From positions 161,343,290-161,407,289 of the forward strand of contig NC_134834.1 of NCBI RefSeq assembly GCF_004210375.1: DNA of 64,000 nt, read 5' to 3'. The position numbers and the translations under genes are program-made. Shown piece by piece: positions 11,123-21,934 of this stretch. Positions within the stretch are counted from its first letter, which is position 1. Each line of letters starts with the position of its first letter. The notes beneath the pieces were generated by a model. The model searched no databases and was not told where the DNA came from. It saw only the letters and a list, made by a program, of their open reading frames with translations. This DNA comes from Tachypleus tridentatus (Eukaryota; Arthropoda; Merostomata; Xiphosura; Limulidae).

Positions 11123-11456
11123 AAGATAGTTTTATTTAAAGCCGCTATGTATAAAACAATACAACAAAGCTCACACGAGCTTTTGACCGACAAACTAAAA
11201 AGGCAAAACAAAATCACCTGAATTCCGTTATCCGTGCGTTTTTAAATTTAGTGAGGTACTGGGTCTGTTTTCCGGGTGACGATTTTGAAGGAAATAACAC
11301 GTGTTTAGGAATTTTGAAGATCCGTTGACGACTAAACAGTACTAATGACTAACTGTTGAATAAACACGGGTGTACACAAACCACCAACTGTAGATCGTAC
11401 GTCCAGACACTGCAGCGGATGATTTTGCGAAGGTGGGTGCTGTTAGGAGTTTCTAC
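11123..11456. other. Intergenic, nothing assigned
   Basis: No coding or repeat signal seen. Confidence 0.4.
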
Positions 11457-11730
11457 GGCCCAGCATGGCCAGGTGGGTTGAGGCGTGCGACTCGTAATCT
11501 GAGGGTCGCGGGTTCGCATCCCCTTCGCGTGAAACATACTCGTCCTTTCAGCCGTGGTGGTGTATAATGTGACGGCCAATCCCACTATTCGTTGGTAAAA
11601 GAGTAGCCCAAGAGTTGGCGGTGGGTGGTGATGACTAGCTGCCTTCCCTCTAGTCTTACACTGCAAAATTACGGACGACTAGCGCAGATAGCCCTCGAGT
11701 AGCTTTGCGCGAAATTCAAAATCAAACAAA
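11457..11730 (+). mobile_element. tRNA-derived SINE
   Basis: Full plus-strand copy. It causes a spurious minus-strand open frame across 11349-11666. Confidence 0.9.
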
Positions 11731-12227
11731 CAAGTTAGAAGTTGTATTAATTTGTTGGAATACTTGATGCGATCCCGAAGGGGGCGGAAAATATTATAAA
11801 TTTATTATTAACATTTTGTAATATCTAGTGTTTCTGTTAATGATAAAATAAAAAATATAATTTTAATTCATATACAGTTTATATTAATTCAGTAAATTTA
11901 ATGCGAGAAAGCAATTATAACGACATTCATAAAGTTCAGAACATTTTTATTTTAAGAAAAAACATTGTCATGAAAATAATAAAAACTTAAAAATACAATA
12001 TGTATTAAAAATACAAAATCTGTATGATAATGAAAGTTAAAGAGCGAAAGAAGACAGTCATAAAAGGCAAGATGTCGAAAATGAAAAATAATAATTCGTT
12101 ATTTCCCTTTATAATTTATCTATAAAATTAATGTTTATTTGTTAATAATTAACTTCAGTTTTTCACTTTCATCTTTTAAATCACACTGAGATGAAGAGAT
12201 GCTGCTAGTTGTAAAGTGCGTATGTTT
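11731..12227. other. Intergenic, very AT-rich
   Basis: No coding or repeat signal seen. Confidence 0.4.
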
Positions 12228-12335
12228 TTCTCACAGGAAAGCCACATCGGGCTATCTACTGAGCCCACCGCGCTAGATAGAACCTCTGATTTTAGCGTTG
12301 TAAATCCGTAGACTTATCGCTGTAGTAGCGGGTGG
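12228..12335 (-). mobile_element. Second SINE family (tRNA-Val-like head)
   Basis: Minus-strand copy; the complement reads GGATTTACAACGCTAAAATC, the anticodon region of a tRNA-Val(TAC)-like head, as at 13208. Confidence 0.65.
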
Positions 12336-12547
12336 CAGTTGTAAAGTAAATCGATGATACTGACATAAGATGTGCTCATGGTTGATGACAGACAGCAAGA
12401 CAGAAACACAAATAACATTATTTATTATATACACTATTTGTGGGTACTGATACGGAATCAAAAACTGTATAAAAAACAATATTAGATAATGTGGACGTTC
12501 TTTATATCGTTATTAAATCACTAATGACCTCGTCAGGTGATAATTTC

Positions 12548-12797
12548 GGCCCGGCATGGCCAGGTGGTTAAGGCACTCCACTCGTAATCCGAGAGTCGTA
12601 CCAAACATGCTCACCCTTTCAGCTGTGTGGGCGTTATAATGTAATGGTAAATCCCACTATTTGTTGGTAAAAGAACAGCCCAAGAGTTGGCGGTGGGTGG
12701 TGATGACTAGCTGCCTTTCCTCTACTCTTACACTACTAAATTAGGGACGGCTAACGCAGTTAGCCCCCGTGTAGCTTTGCGTGAAATTAAAAACAAA
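12548..12797 (+). mobile_element. tRNA-derived SINE with head deletion
   Basis: Plus-strand copy lacking most of box B (GAGAGTCGTACCAAAC). It faces an opposite-strand copy 120 bases downstream. Confidence 0.88.
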
Positions 12798-12917
12798 CCA
12801 AACTTCCACAAAGCGGGATAATAAATTATCATCTTAAAAAAATAATAATTGTGTTTGAAATGCAGTAAAATTGCAAAATTGTTTTTTTTTTTTCTGTTTA
12901 CCAAGGAAATAACTGGT

Positions 12918-13183
12918 TTGGTTTGAATTTCCTGCAAAGCTACGCGAGGGCTATCTGCGCTTGCCAGACCTAATTTAGTAGTGTAAGACTAGAGGGGAGG
13001 CATCTAGTCATTACCACCCCCTGCCAACTCTTGGGCTACTCTTTTACCAACGAATAGTGGGGTTAACTGAACATTACAACACCCCCACGACAGAAAGGGC
13101 TGGCATGTTTAGTGTAACGGGATTCGAACCCGTGATCCTCGGATTACGTTTCGAGTGCCTTAACCACCTGGCTGTGCCGGGCC
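12918..13183 (-). mobile_element. tRNA-derived SINE
   Basis: Full minus-strand copy ending in GGCTGTGCCGGGCC. Together with 12548-12797 it forms an inverted pair. Confidence 0.9.
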
Positions 13184-13207
13184 CTGCTTGTGAACGATAA
13201 TGGGTTG

Positions 13208-13315
13208 GGTCCCCGCTAGTACAGTGGTATGTCTATGGATTTACAACGCTAAAATCAGGGGTTCGATTCCTCTCGGTGGACTCAACAGATAGCCCCATGT
13301 GGCTTTTCTATAAGA
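13208..13315 (+). mobile_element. Second SINE family (tRNA-Val-like head)
   Basis: The head CTAGTACAGTGGTATGTC, then GATTTACAACGCT and box B GGGGTTCGATTCC are followed by a short body and a CA-rich run. Confidence 0.7.
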
Positions 13316-14324
13316 AAACACACACACACACATACACGATAATGGAGTTATTTAATTGATTAATTACTTTTATCTTTTACCTCGAGGCTTTAAAAAAGTT
13401 GAACTGTACTCAGTGTGTTTTTATTCTCGGACAGAAAATCCTTAAATAAAATCACCTTGTACATTGTTCGACAGTTTCCAGTCATCAAACAAAAAGTTAC
13501 AGTATTCGAGACAGCCGATTCTCTGTAATGAAGCAGAAGTGTATGAAAATATTCCCTATTTCAAGGTTTTTTTTGACAAAACCTCTAAGACAAAGTAGTC
13601 CACGTATGCCTTTGGGAGACTTCCAGCTACTAAAATATCCATTTTAATTGTGTTTATATGGCGTTAATTCTGTTAATATGCATAAAGAAAGTTCACTGTT
13701 GAAATGACGTAACAATCAACTGAACTTGTTCGTCTTAAAACTAAACTTCATTAGATCAGCAATTATAGATTCTTTATCCGTAAAGCAATATTATATCGCA
13801 TAAAACCTACCTCAAGTCACATTTCGGTATCAAATGTAGTAGAAACATTTTGGAGACATCAATAACAGAAAATTACTGAATATATATATGAGTATACATT
13901 TATATATATTTGTTTTTGTTATTTTATGAAACATTTTAATTACAGGCATTATGAGAATGTGCTTGTGAATACCATTTTTTATTTATTTTTTGAATAATAA
14001 TAAAAGGCCTACTTGTCTGTGTGACCGTAATATTACCAAGAGAAAATAACATCGGGACCTTAAACTTCGTACGCATAGTAAGGGGATACATTTGTATTCT
14101 CAACATCTCGTGAGGTACACGTGAATGTTTACAGATGGAAGGACGCAGACCATTTGGATACTGTGGATGTGTACCGGGGTATTAAGTATTATATTTGACT
14201 AAAAAAATGGCCAGTTTTTGACCTATAACCTCTTAAGCCTAATTATTCTGCTTTATGAAGGTCCATAGAAAAGTGTCTTTTTTTTCTTCTCACATTCTGA
14301 ATAAACAACGTGAGGATGTTTCCT
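13316..14324. other. Intergenic, nothing assigned
   Basis: A CA run follows 13316. The rest is AT-rich and unassigned. Confidence 0.4.
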
Positions 14325-15650
14325 GCGAAATACTGGTGCTTGTGTGATCATGTTAATAAACTTTGAACAATAATAGAAGATGTAAAACTGTTTTATTATT
14401 ATCATCTACACCCATCTTCAAAGGAATTTATTTAGTTTTTCACTTTTTTATTAGAAGTTTTTCTTGCTTTCTGTACAATTAAATTATATTAGAGCACAGT
14501 TTTACAAAGTCTATTACTCTGAAAATGGGTTTTAATTTATAATTACATGTTAAAAACTTTAGCTGGTGATTTGTAAATGTTCTTGTATTGGTGATAAAAT
14601 GAAAATGTGCATTTAAACAGTTATATTATAAAATACTGTTGTCAACTGCTCCATTAAACACATTTTTGCTTTTCCTGTTTTCTGAAATTACATGTATGTA
14701 TTTTTCTGTGAGAGTTTCTATTTTCTTTTATACAGAGCACTGATACAACAAAGATATTGTGAAGTTTTGTGTTTAAGAAAAACGTCATAATTAATATATC
14801 TACACACACAAACAACTTTCTATTATTTTTCTAACTTATAAAATCTAGGGCAAAACAATACTCTCCTTCCAAAATAGTAGTAATATTTATGAGGAGAATG
14901 TGGTGTAAATATTTAATTTTTATTGGACAAAAATGCCTACTGAAATAAGTAATAAAACAAAAGGTATATCATAAAACAAACTCATTTGAAATATGAAAGG
15001 CATTAAATAGGAATGTTTGATTATTGGTCAAACAAAAAATAAATTTAATAACTATATCTTAATAAAAATAATAAAATAGCTTTGTTTATAAAACAGTAAG
15101 TATATAATATGATTATAAAAGATAATTTTCTAAATAATTTCATAAACTTCTATTTTATTTTTATTTGTTGATATTATACAGTTAACTTATTAATTTATAA
15201 GAAGGTATGTTTGTTTGTTTGTATTCTTGATTGATTCATCACTTGTAACATTACAAAAACTCTCCTGATCTACTTGTGATTGTGGATATTATAAATACTA
15301 CCATGTCCATATAGTCCTTTATAACTCACATGTGATTCCACTATTTCACAAACATTCTATGTATCTTAGTTCCTTTATCTTTACATCACTAAGTTTTTTG
15401 TTTATGAATTTTTATTCTTATTTATTTTTGTTTGTTAGTGTTAATTATTAAATCTTTATAAACATATTTCCAGTAGGTTTTATTATCTTACTTTATGTAA
15501 TGTTCTTAAACTGAGGTCATATCTTTAATTGCTTTAAATTAGGAGAAATATTAGGTTTCATAAAGGTGGATATATCAAATTTGTGCCTTGGGTTTTACTT
15601 TTTTCTAACACAACTTGATAACTAAGATGTTTTAATTAACTCTTTACAAG
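14325..15650. repeat. Duplicated block B, copy 1
   Basis: This block aligns with 52722-54060. The outer parts have diverged, but about 14919-15533 is almost identical to 53337-53950. No open reading frame of note is visible. AT-rich. Confidence 0.8.
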
Positions 15651-15697
15651 ATAGTACAATAAAGATAAAATTAGTTTACCACTAATTCCAATTGGAA

Positions 15698-15970
15698 GGC
15701 CCAGCACGGCCAGATGATTAAGGCACTCGACTTGTAATCTGAGGGTCGTGGGTTCGAATCCTTGTCACACCAAACATGATCGCCCATTTAGCCGTGGGGG
15801 CGTTACAATGTGACGGTCAATCCTACTATTCGTTAGTAAAAGGGTAGGCTAAGAGTTGGCGGTGGGTGGTGATGATGACTAGCTGCCTTCCCTTTAATCT
15901 TACACTACTAAATTAGGGACGACTAATGCGGATAGCCGTCGAGTAGTTTTGCGCGAAACTCAAAATAAAA
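15698..15970 (+). mobile_element. tRNA-derived SINE at left edge of duplication A, copy 1
   Basis: Full plus-strand copy. Sequence to its right is shared with 38910 onward; sequence to its left is not. Confidence 0.88.
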
Positions 15971-16247
15971 CAAACCACATGCAGTGAGGAAACTTTATTT
16001 TTCACTCTTCGGAAAGAGATTTTTAGAGTTTTAAGCTCTCAGACTTACGGCTCAAATATCGCAAAATATTCTAGTTTTTAATACTTACTTTGGTGAAGCA
16101 GATCTCAAACCAAATTAATTATTCTTATTTAAGTTATTTCACTCTGCTACCGCTAGGAGAATTAATGTACATTTTGTTCTTTGTTTAAAAATAAACTGTT
16201 TAAATAAATAAAACACATTAAGATGTTATATGAAATTAAACATTTTG

Positions 16248-16345
16248 TGATGTCCTCCGATGGGAAGTCAGCAAGTCCACGAATTTATAACGCTAAAATT
16301 CAGGATTCGATTCCCCACTTAAACATAGCAGATATAACTCACAGT
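16248..16345 (+). mobile_element. Second SINE family, diverged (duplicated at 39198)
   Basis: It reads GAATTTATAACGCTAAAATT, then GGATTCGATTCCCC, as in the tRNA-Val-like heads. It has a partner in duplication copy 2. Confidence 0.55.
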
Positions 16346-16378
16346 GGCTCTGCTCTAAAACGTTTGTTTGTTTTGTTT

Positions 16379-16634
16379 TTTTGGAATTTCGCACAAAGCT
16401 ACTCGAGGGATATCTGTGCTAGCCGTCCCTAATTTAGCAGTGTAAGACTAGAAGGAAGGCAGCTAGTCATCACCACTCACCGCCAACTATTGGGATACTC
16501 TTTTACCAACGAATAGTTGGATTGACCGTCACATTATAACGCCCCCACGGCTGGAAGGGCGAGCATGTTTGGCGCGAACCCGCGACCCTCAGATTACGAA
16601 GCGCACGCCTTAACGCGCTAGGCCATGCCAGGCC
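16379..16634 (-). mobile_element. tRNA-derived SINE (duplicated at 39682)
   Basis: Full minus-strand copy ending GGCCATGCCAGGCC, shared with duplication copy 2. Confidence 0.88.
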
Positions 16635-16636
16635 GC

Positions 16637-16872
16637 ATACTGTTGTAGCCTAAAGAAATATTGTTCGTGACTACTAATAGGAATGGGTTGTATGACACAC
16701 ACCACACACTGTTGTAACCTAAAGAAACATTATTTGGGACCACTACTTCGTTTGGGTTGTATATCCCGTACAAGAGACTGTTGTAGCGTTAAGAAATGTT
16801 GCGTATGATCACTAGTTGTTGCGTGTTGTGTGATACATGCCATACCCTGTTGTGGAGTTAAGAGACTGATTT
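16637..16872. repeat. Degenerate tandem repeat, about 70 bp x 3-4 (duplicated at 39947-40175)
   Basis: The phrase ACTGTTGTAGCCTAAAGAAA, followed by GGGTTGTAT, recurs with changes. The same array is in duplication copy 2. Confidence 0.75.
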
Positions 16873-18580
16873 TCTATTGGATCATTGTACTAGACCTAAA
16901 TACTTTGTTTCACGGTAACTTTATTCAGATAAATAAAGACGAAAGAAATTAGGGTACATTTATCCCATACGTGTGTGTTTTGTAACTTTATACATTATTT
17001 GAGGACTATTTGAATGACATCTTAAGCTATGCTGAAAGCATGCGATGCCAAAGATTCTGTGAAAATTGATGTTATTGTGAAATGATACCTCTTGGCGACT
17101 ATTTTAAGCGCTGTGAAATCTGATGTTGCTAAGGGCATTGTGTATCACACCTCCCTAGTGTGTTCTTCCGCGTGTGAATTTTGTTGTCAGTTTTATCAAC
17201 ATTAATAAAAGAATGAGTTTTAAGTGTAAACAAAAGATAAGAACGTTCGTGGACCACCCAAAGTATAGATAGTGATGTGTTTAATTACAGAGAAGGTGCA
17301 GAGAGAAGATAAAAGAATCGTGGAACAACAGCACTTGATGATAAACTTATTACAACAAGTAATCTATTCATGAGCAATTTTAAATTACTTCCATGTTTTA
17401 CAAGTTTTTAAAAACTTATGAAATAAACAATCACGATATTTGTTTGTATCAGCTTGTTAATATCTCACGACATGTGTGCTACATTTTTTAAGCCAATGGT
17501 AGATAAGACCCCGCAACTTTTAAGAGAGGAGTAAGACTCCTAATTAGAAGGAAGTAGTTAAAAATGTATCTGACCCTGTCTAGCTCCTCAATGACCTAAA
17601 AGTCCAGTATACCGAACTGAAGCGTGACTTATTATTGTCGTGTGTTTGAAAAAGGCTTTCATTTACAGACTCAGAAATAGTGTATTTGGTTGTGCCTTTC
17701 TACCATATTATGGGCTGTAAAGCTAACAACAAGAGGCGAGTTTTCATCTTACTTACCCCCATATAGTAGTACCTTATTTTTTATTTCAATTAATTCTTTA
17801 CTGGGGAGGAGGGTCACCTTCCCACAACTGTTTGCAGGCAGTAAAGGGTGATACAGATGTGGGGCGTTGTGGGCTTGAGCACCCACATCTCGCTCTCCTA
17901 ATTTTTATTACTAATTCTATATCTAATGCTACTCTTTATTTCCTATCTAAGACTGGCGAATAGAGGTTTATTTCTGGTAGACGGTGTATCCCCACCGCAA
18001 TGTGGTTCCTATTTTGGAGTCACTTCCAAACATAGGGTACATTTTATAATCCCGCATTGTAGCTTGTAACCTGGGATCTTTCCAAGTTGATGCATCGTTT
18101 TTGTTTATGTTTCGGCTTGTTTTTGAGTTCTAACAAACTAATATATATATGTATTTACACACACATACACATGTTAAATTAAGATAGTTTTAGTTTTTGT
18201 ACAAGACAGGCCAACAAACGTCTTATCTTGTCATAATTGTTGGCCAATACTAAAAACGTTACTCTGATTTAGTAATAATTATCCAATATTATTATGATTA
18301 CCCTCTGATACACTTCAAGCTATGTGATAAGTTCAGTAATCTCAAGATAAAGAAATGTATCTTGTAGGCATATTTAAAAATGACCAGAGTAGGCCTAATT
18401 GAAAACGACCAATTTAATTAGCAAGAAATACATGTCTGTTTAGATTCTCAAACTAGAGGGCATTGCTAGAGACTTCATCAGTCTACGTAAACTTAGCAAC
18501 CATCTCAGTATTTATTAAAGTATAAATGTTAACCAGTTAATTGAATTAACGGTTCACGTAATATAACATGAACTCCTTAA

Positions 18581-18660
18581 GGCAGTGATTCTTAACCTGA
18601 GTTCAATCGAACCCCAGGGGTTCGATGAGTCAATCTCAGGGGTTCGGCGGAGGTCAAGAC
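18581..18660 (+). mobile_element. hAT-like terminal fragment
   Basis: The sequence CAGTGATTCTTAACCTGAGT, followed by two copies of CAGGGGTTCG-type sequence, matches the ends of common nonautonomous hAT elements. It is present only in duplication copy 1; the homology with copies 2 and 3 resumes right after it. Confidence 0.45.
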
Positions 18661-19493
18661 ACACATACTGTGTCTTAACATAAATTAGACCTTTATTATG
18701 TACGCTTATATTCGATGAAGAAATAAATTGACACTTGCGAACATTTTTACTTTACTTTAGTTGTTGTTAAATTTTACTGACTTAATTGTAGCAACAAATA
18801 AACATATACTGTTACTCTACAACCTGACGTTAGATATTTTAATTTTTTTAACATATTGCTGTCTAAAATATATAATAAAGTGTACTCACGTTTGTGTATA
18901 CCTATACACATTTAGATAGTAAGGTGCAGGTACATTTTCAGGACAAACGAAAACTTATTATTGCAAGAGAAATAAACACTTATGTACGAAATATTGACGT
19001 TTTAGTCTAAAGAAAAAATTTATTATCTTTCATTTTGCTTATAACTTACTTAACAAGTCTGCGATTTTACACGCTTATCGGAACTTAACTATAATATAAA
19101 CTATTTTAGAGCAGGAAAAATAACTCGATTTGTAGCTCGGACGCTCAACTCGGAATCCTTAAAAAACAAAAACGATTAGGATTTTAGTGTAAGAGATTTT
19201 ATTTTAGTTCCGGCCACAATTAATGAATCGTCAAAAGAAACAGGTAATCTTTATTGTATATAAATTATTAAAGTAATATATGTGACTGGTTTGTTTAGCT
19301 ACGTTATGTGTATTATAACGAAAAACATTAGAACAACATTTTATACATTGTTAAACGAACATCACGGCAGACTCGAGAAACAGAACATCATAAGTAGTTT
19401 TATAATTTAACGCATATTTTAATATCAGTCAATTAGGAATATTAACGCCGAAGAAGCTGCAAAAGAAGCAAAACGTTGGTTTAAATTAAAATA

Positions 19494-19764
19494 GGCCCGG
19501 CATGGCCGAGCGCGTAAGGCGTGCGACTCGTAATCCGAGGGTCGCGGGTTCGCGCCCGCGTCGCGCTAAACATGCTCGCCCTCCCAGCCGTGGGGGTGTA
19601 TAATGTGACGGTCAATCCTACTATTCGTTGGTAAAAGAGTAGCCCAAGAGTTGGCGGTGGGTGGTGATGACTAGCTGCCTTCCCTCTAGTCTTACACTGC
19701 TAAATTAGGGACGGCTAGCACAGATAACCCTCGAGTAGCTTTGTGCGAAATTCCACAACAAACA
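19494..19764 (+). mobile_element. tRNA-derived SINE
   Basis: Full plus-strand copy of the GTGCGAAATTCCAC-tailed subtype, about 230 bases before the membrane exon. A related copy sits at the matching place in duplication copy 2 (42918). Confidence 0.9.
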
Positions 19765-19859
19765 AACAAAAAATTAAAATATATTTTATATTTATCTGTA
19801 ATTTGAAGGTCGGTTTTTCTTGACTTTTATCAAAATATTAACATAAAAAGTGCAAAAAA

Positions 19860-19988
19860 TTATCTATTTTCTCATAACAACAATTATCTACCTGATATTG
19901 TTGACACGTCACGTTGCTAAGAGTAAAACCTTAGAAACCAGTTCTACAGAGGAGTGTAAAAGATATTATAAGCTAAGTTCTAGAGAAA
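19860..19988 (+). promoter_or_regulatory. Conserved upstream/5'UTR block of the membrane-protein exon
   Basis: About 130 bases directly upstream of the ATG are shared by all three locus copies (here, about 43395-43518 and about 59770-59895), including a block reading CAACAATTATCTACCTGATA. It probably holds promoter and 5'UTR. There is no obvious TATA box, and the transcription start cannot be placed. Confidence 0.3.
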
Positions 19989-20722
19989 ATGGATTTCCTT
20001 TCTTTTCGCATTAGTCGTGCAATTTTAATTTACTATCAGTCGATGGAAACATCACTGCCACTATCAAAGTTATATCTTCTTTTTGTTTATGGTATTTTAG
20101 TGGTGTTGGCTTTAATTTATTTAAAGCTTAGTAGATCAATCTACATAATATATTTGCCAAAGACTACTAAGTTCATGATATTTTCCCTGTGCGCTATAAT
20201 TTCGCTAATTGTGGGCACACTTGTCTTTGAAATCGTGTTCCTCACATATATACAAAAAATAACGCACGAAGAAAATAACCATGGCTGGAAATTAAAAAGC
20301 TATCTCATCTCAATTATGAACAAAAAATACCCTGATTTTGGGTAAATCATGAGACTTGACAATATTGGTTTTTTAACTTTTATAAATAGTTTGATTATGT
20401 CATGTCAGAAGTATTTCACTGTGAAAGATATATGGAATTAGCTGTATCTTTAAACATGTTATGCAATCAATAATTAACAAAACATCTTTTGTGTTTTTAC
20501 AAATTATTGTATATTTACATCCATGTAATTGTAGTTGCTGATTATTTAACACATTTAAATCTGCTTTCTATTGTCAGTTATCCTGATTATAGAAGATGTC
20601 ATAAAGGGTGCTCAGAGGAAGGTTCGTATTTACATAACCTGAGGAACCTTATAATCTACTATGCCGGATTTACAGTATTCATAAGTCTTGGGTTATGTCT
20701 GCTACTCCCTCAGGTGTTAAAG
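19989..20722 (+). CDS. Small multi-span membrane protein module, copy 1 (two exons)
   Basis: Exon 1 (19989-20341) starts at ATG in the context GAAAATGG and encodes 117 residues; it splices in phase 2 (GG/GTAAAT) to exon 2 (20578-20722), giving 166 residues ending in phase 0 at AAG/GTGAGA. Hydrophobic spans lie at about residues 28-47, 62-88 and 142-161. The stretch between spans 2 and 3 has RCHKGC just before the last helix, reminiscent of a tetraspanin extracellular loop and fourth span, but a CCG motif and the first span are missing. I do not recognise the family. The same exons occur almost unchanged at 59896-60747 and decayed at 43519-43860. The next coding exon downstream in this strand is PAK-type, in a compatible phase, so this may be the N-terminus of that kinase. 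Confidence 0.6.
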
Positions 20723-20892
20723 GTGAGATTTTAACTCAAATCTTGTAATTATTATATTTACTGGAAATCTCTCAGCCAATTATACAATACAGTAAAAATC
20801 GTCATTAGAACAACATTGAATGATTATCTGTTTAAATACTTATTGATGTTTGGACACTAACTAAATGTTAGAATTATGTTTTACCAACAGTG

Positions 20893-21162
20893 GGGCTCGG
20901 CACGGCCAGGTGGGTTAAGCCGTCCGATTCGTAATCTGAGGGTCGCGGGTTCGAATCCCAGTCGCGCCAAATATGCTCGCCCTTACAGCCGTATGAACAT
21001 TATAAATGTGACGGTCAATCCCACTGTTCGTTGGTAAAAGAGTAGCCCAAGAATTGGCGGTGGGCAATGATAACTAGATGACTTCCCTCTTGTCTTACAC
21101 TGCTAAATTAGAAACAGCTAGAGCAGATAGCCCTCGAGTAGTTTTGCGCGAAATTCGAAACA
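20893..21162 (+). mobile_element. tRNA-derived SINE between membrane exon 2 and kinase exon (copy 1)
   Basis: Full plus-strand copy with a head reading GGCTCGGCACGGCC. Partner at 60917-61188, so the insertion predates the duplication. Confidence 0.88.
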
Positions 21163-21327
21163 AACAATATAATTAATCTTGACAAACGTATATTTGTGTG
21201 GTATATTAATTGTTGTTTTATAATACTTTATATAATTCAAATTATGTAGTGCGTAGACATTTTTTTACTAACAATAAACGACTTTACAACTCCAAATTTT
21301 TGTGTCTTTAAGTACAAAACTATACAA

Positions 21328-21415
21328 AGGGCTATCTGCGCTCAGCCCACAACGAGTATCGAAACTTAATTTTTAGCGGCATAATCCCGCCGCTTTGCTA
21401 ACGGGAGTCTCCAGA
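21328..21415 (-). mobile_element. Second SINE family scrap
   Basis: The string GGGCTATCTGCGCTCAGCCC and the decayed head that follows match the minus strand of the tRNA-Val-like family. Duplicated at 61755. Confidence 0.4.
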
Positions 21416-21800
21416 TTTCTTATTTGTCTTTAATAGACACACAACGTTTCGCTTTACAGCTTCGTCAGGAGTGTTCCAGTCAAACACTAACCGTAATTGC
21501 CAGTACAAAGCTTCCTAGTGTTTAATTAATATATTTCAAACTGTAGTGTTCATTGTTACTTTTGAGTTATTTTACTGATATTTTCCCACGGCAGTCTTGG
21601 TTTTAGCGTTGTTGTTGTTTTTTTATTTACAGTCTTAAGATTATATAATTCAAAAGCTTCTCTTTGATTATTTCACTGGTGTCAGAACATTGGGTTCACA
21701 GTTGCTCTGTGAATACATCATTGGCTTTGAATTATTACTTCATTGTTACAAAATTAATAACTACGTGTCTTTAACAGTATACACAATTTATTAAAAATAG

Positions 21801-21934
21801 GAACTGAAAAACTGCTCACTTGTTGGGCTGGACGGAAAACTGACAGACAAAGAAATCATGATAAAGTTAAGAAGTATTGTTTCTCAGGGAAATCCCAATA
21901 TGAAATATAGAAAAATATCAGAAATCGGCCATGG
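21801..21934 (+). CDS. PAK-type kinase exon: pre-kinase linker and start of glycine loop
   Basis: It reads [10 protein letters not shown], then [16 protein letters not shown] and [14 protein letters not shown]-x-KLRSIVSxGDP is the signature just N-terminal to the PAK catalytic domain. The codon before the exon is TAG and contains the acceptor AG, so the exon can only start in phase 0. The donor GG/GTAAGT splits a glycine codon, matching the next exon. An almost identical exon is at 62229-62362. Confidence 0.85.

Larger units (their letters stand above)
15970..20450. repeat. Segmental duplication A, copy 1 (upstream flank and membrane exon 1)
   Basis: This segment aligns end to end with 38910-43985, including one inverted SINE, a 70-bp degenerate repeat and two tRNA-Val-like SINE scraps at matching places. 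From 18660 onward it also aligns with 58476 onward. The interval 16873-18580 has no gene that I can see; it holds AT-rich duplicated sequence. Confidence 0.85.

Noticed and set aside
11349-11666. A 105-codon minus-strand open frame
   Set aside because: It is the complement of a SINE copy. The same peptide phrases appear in other SINE complements, for example 38551-38826.
19915-19935. RFX X-box (ciliary) upstream of the membrane exon
   Set aside because: GTTGCTAAGAGTAAAAC fits the consensus poorly on its right half, and the copy-3 version does not improve it.
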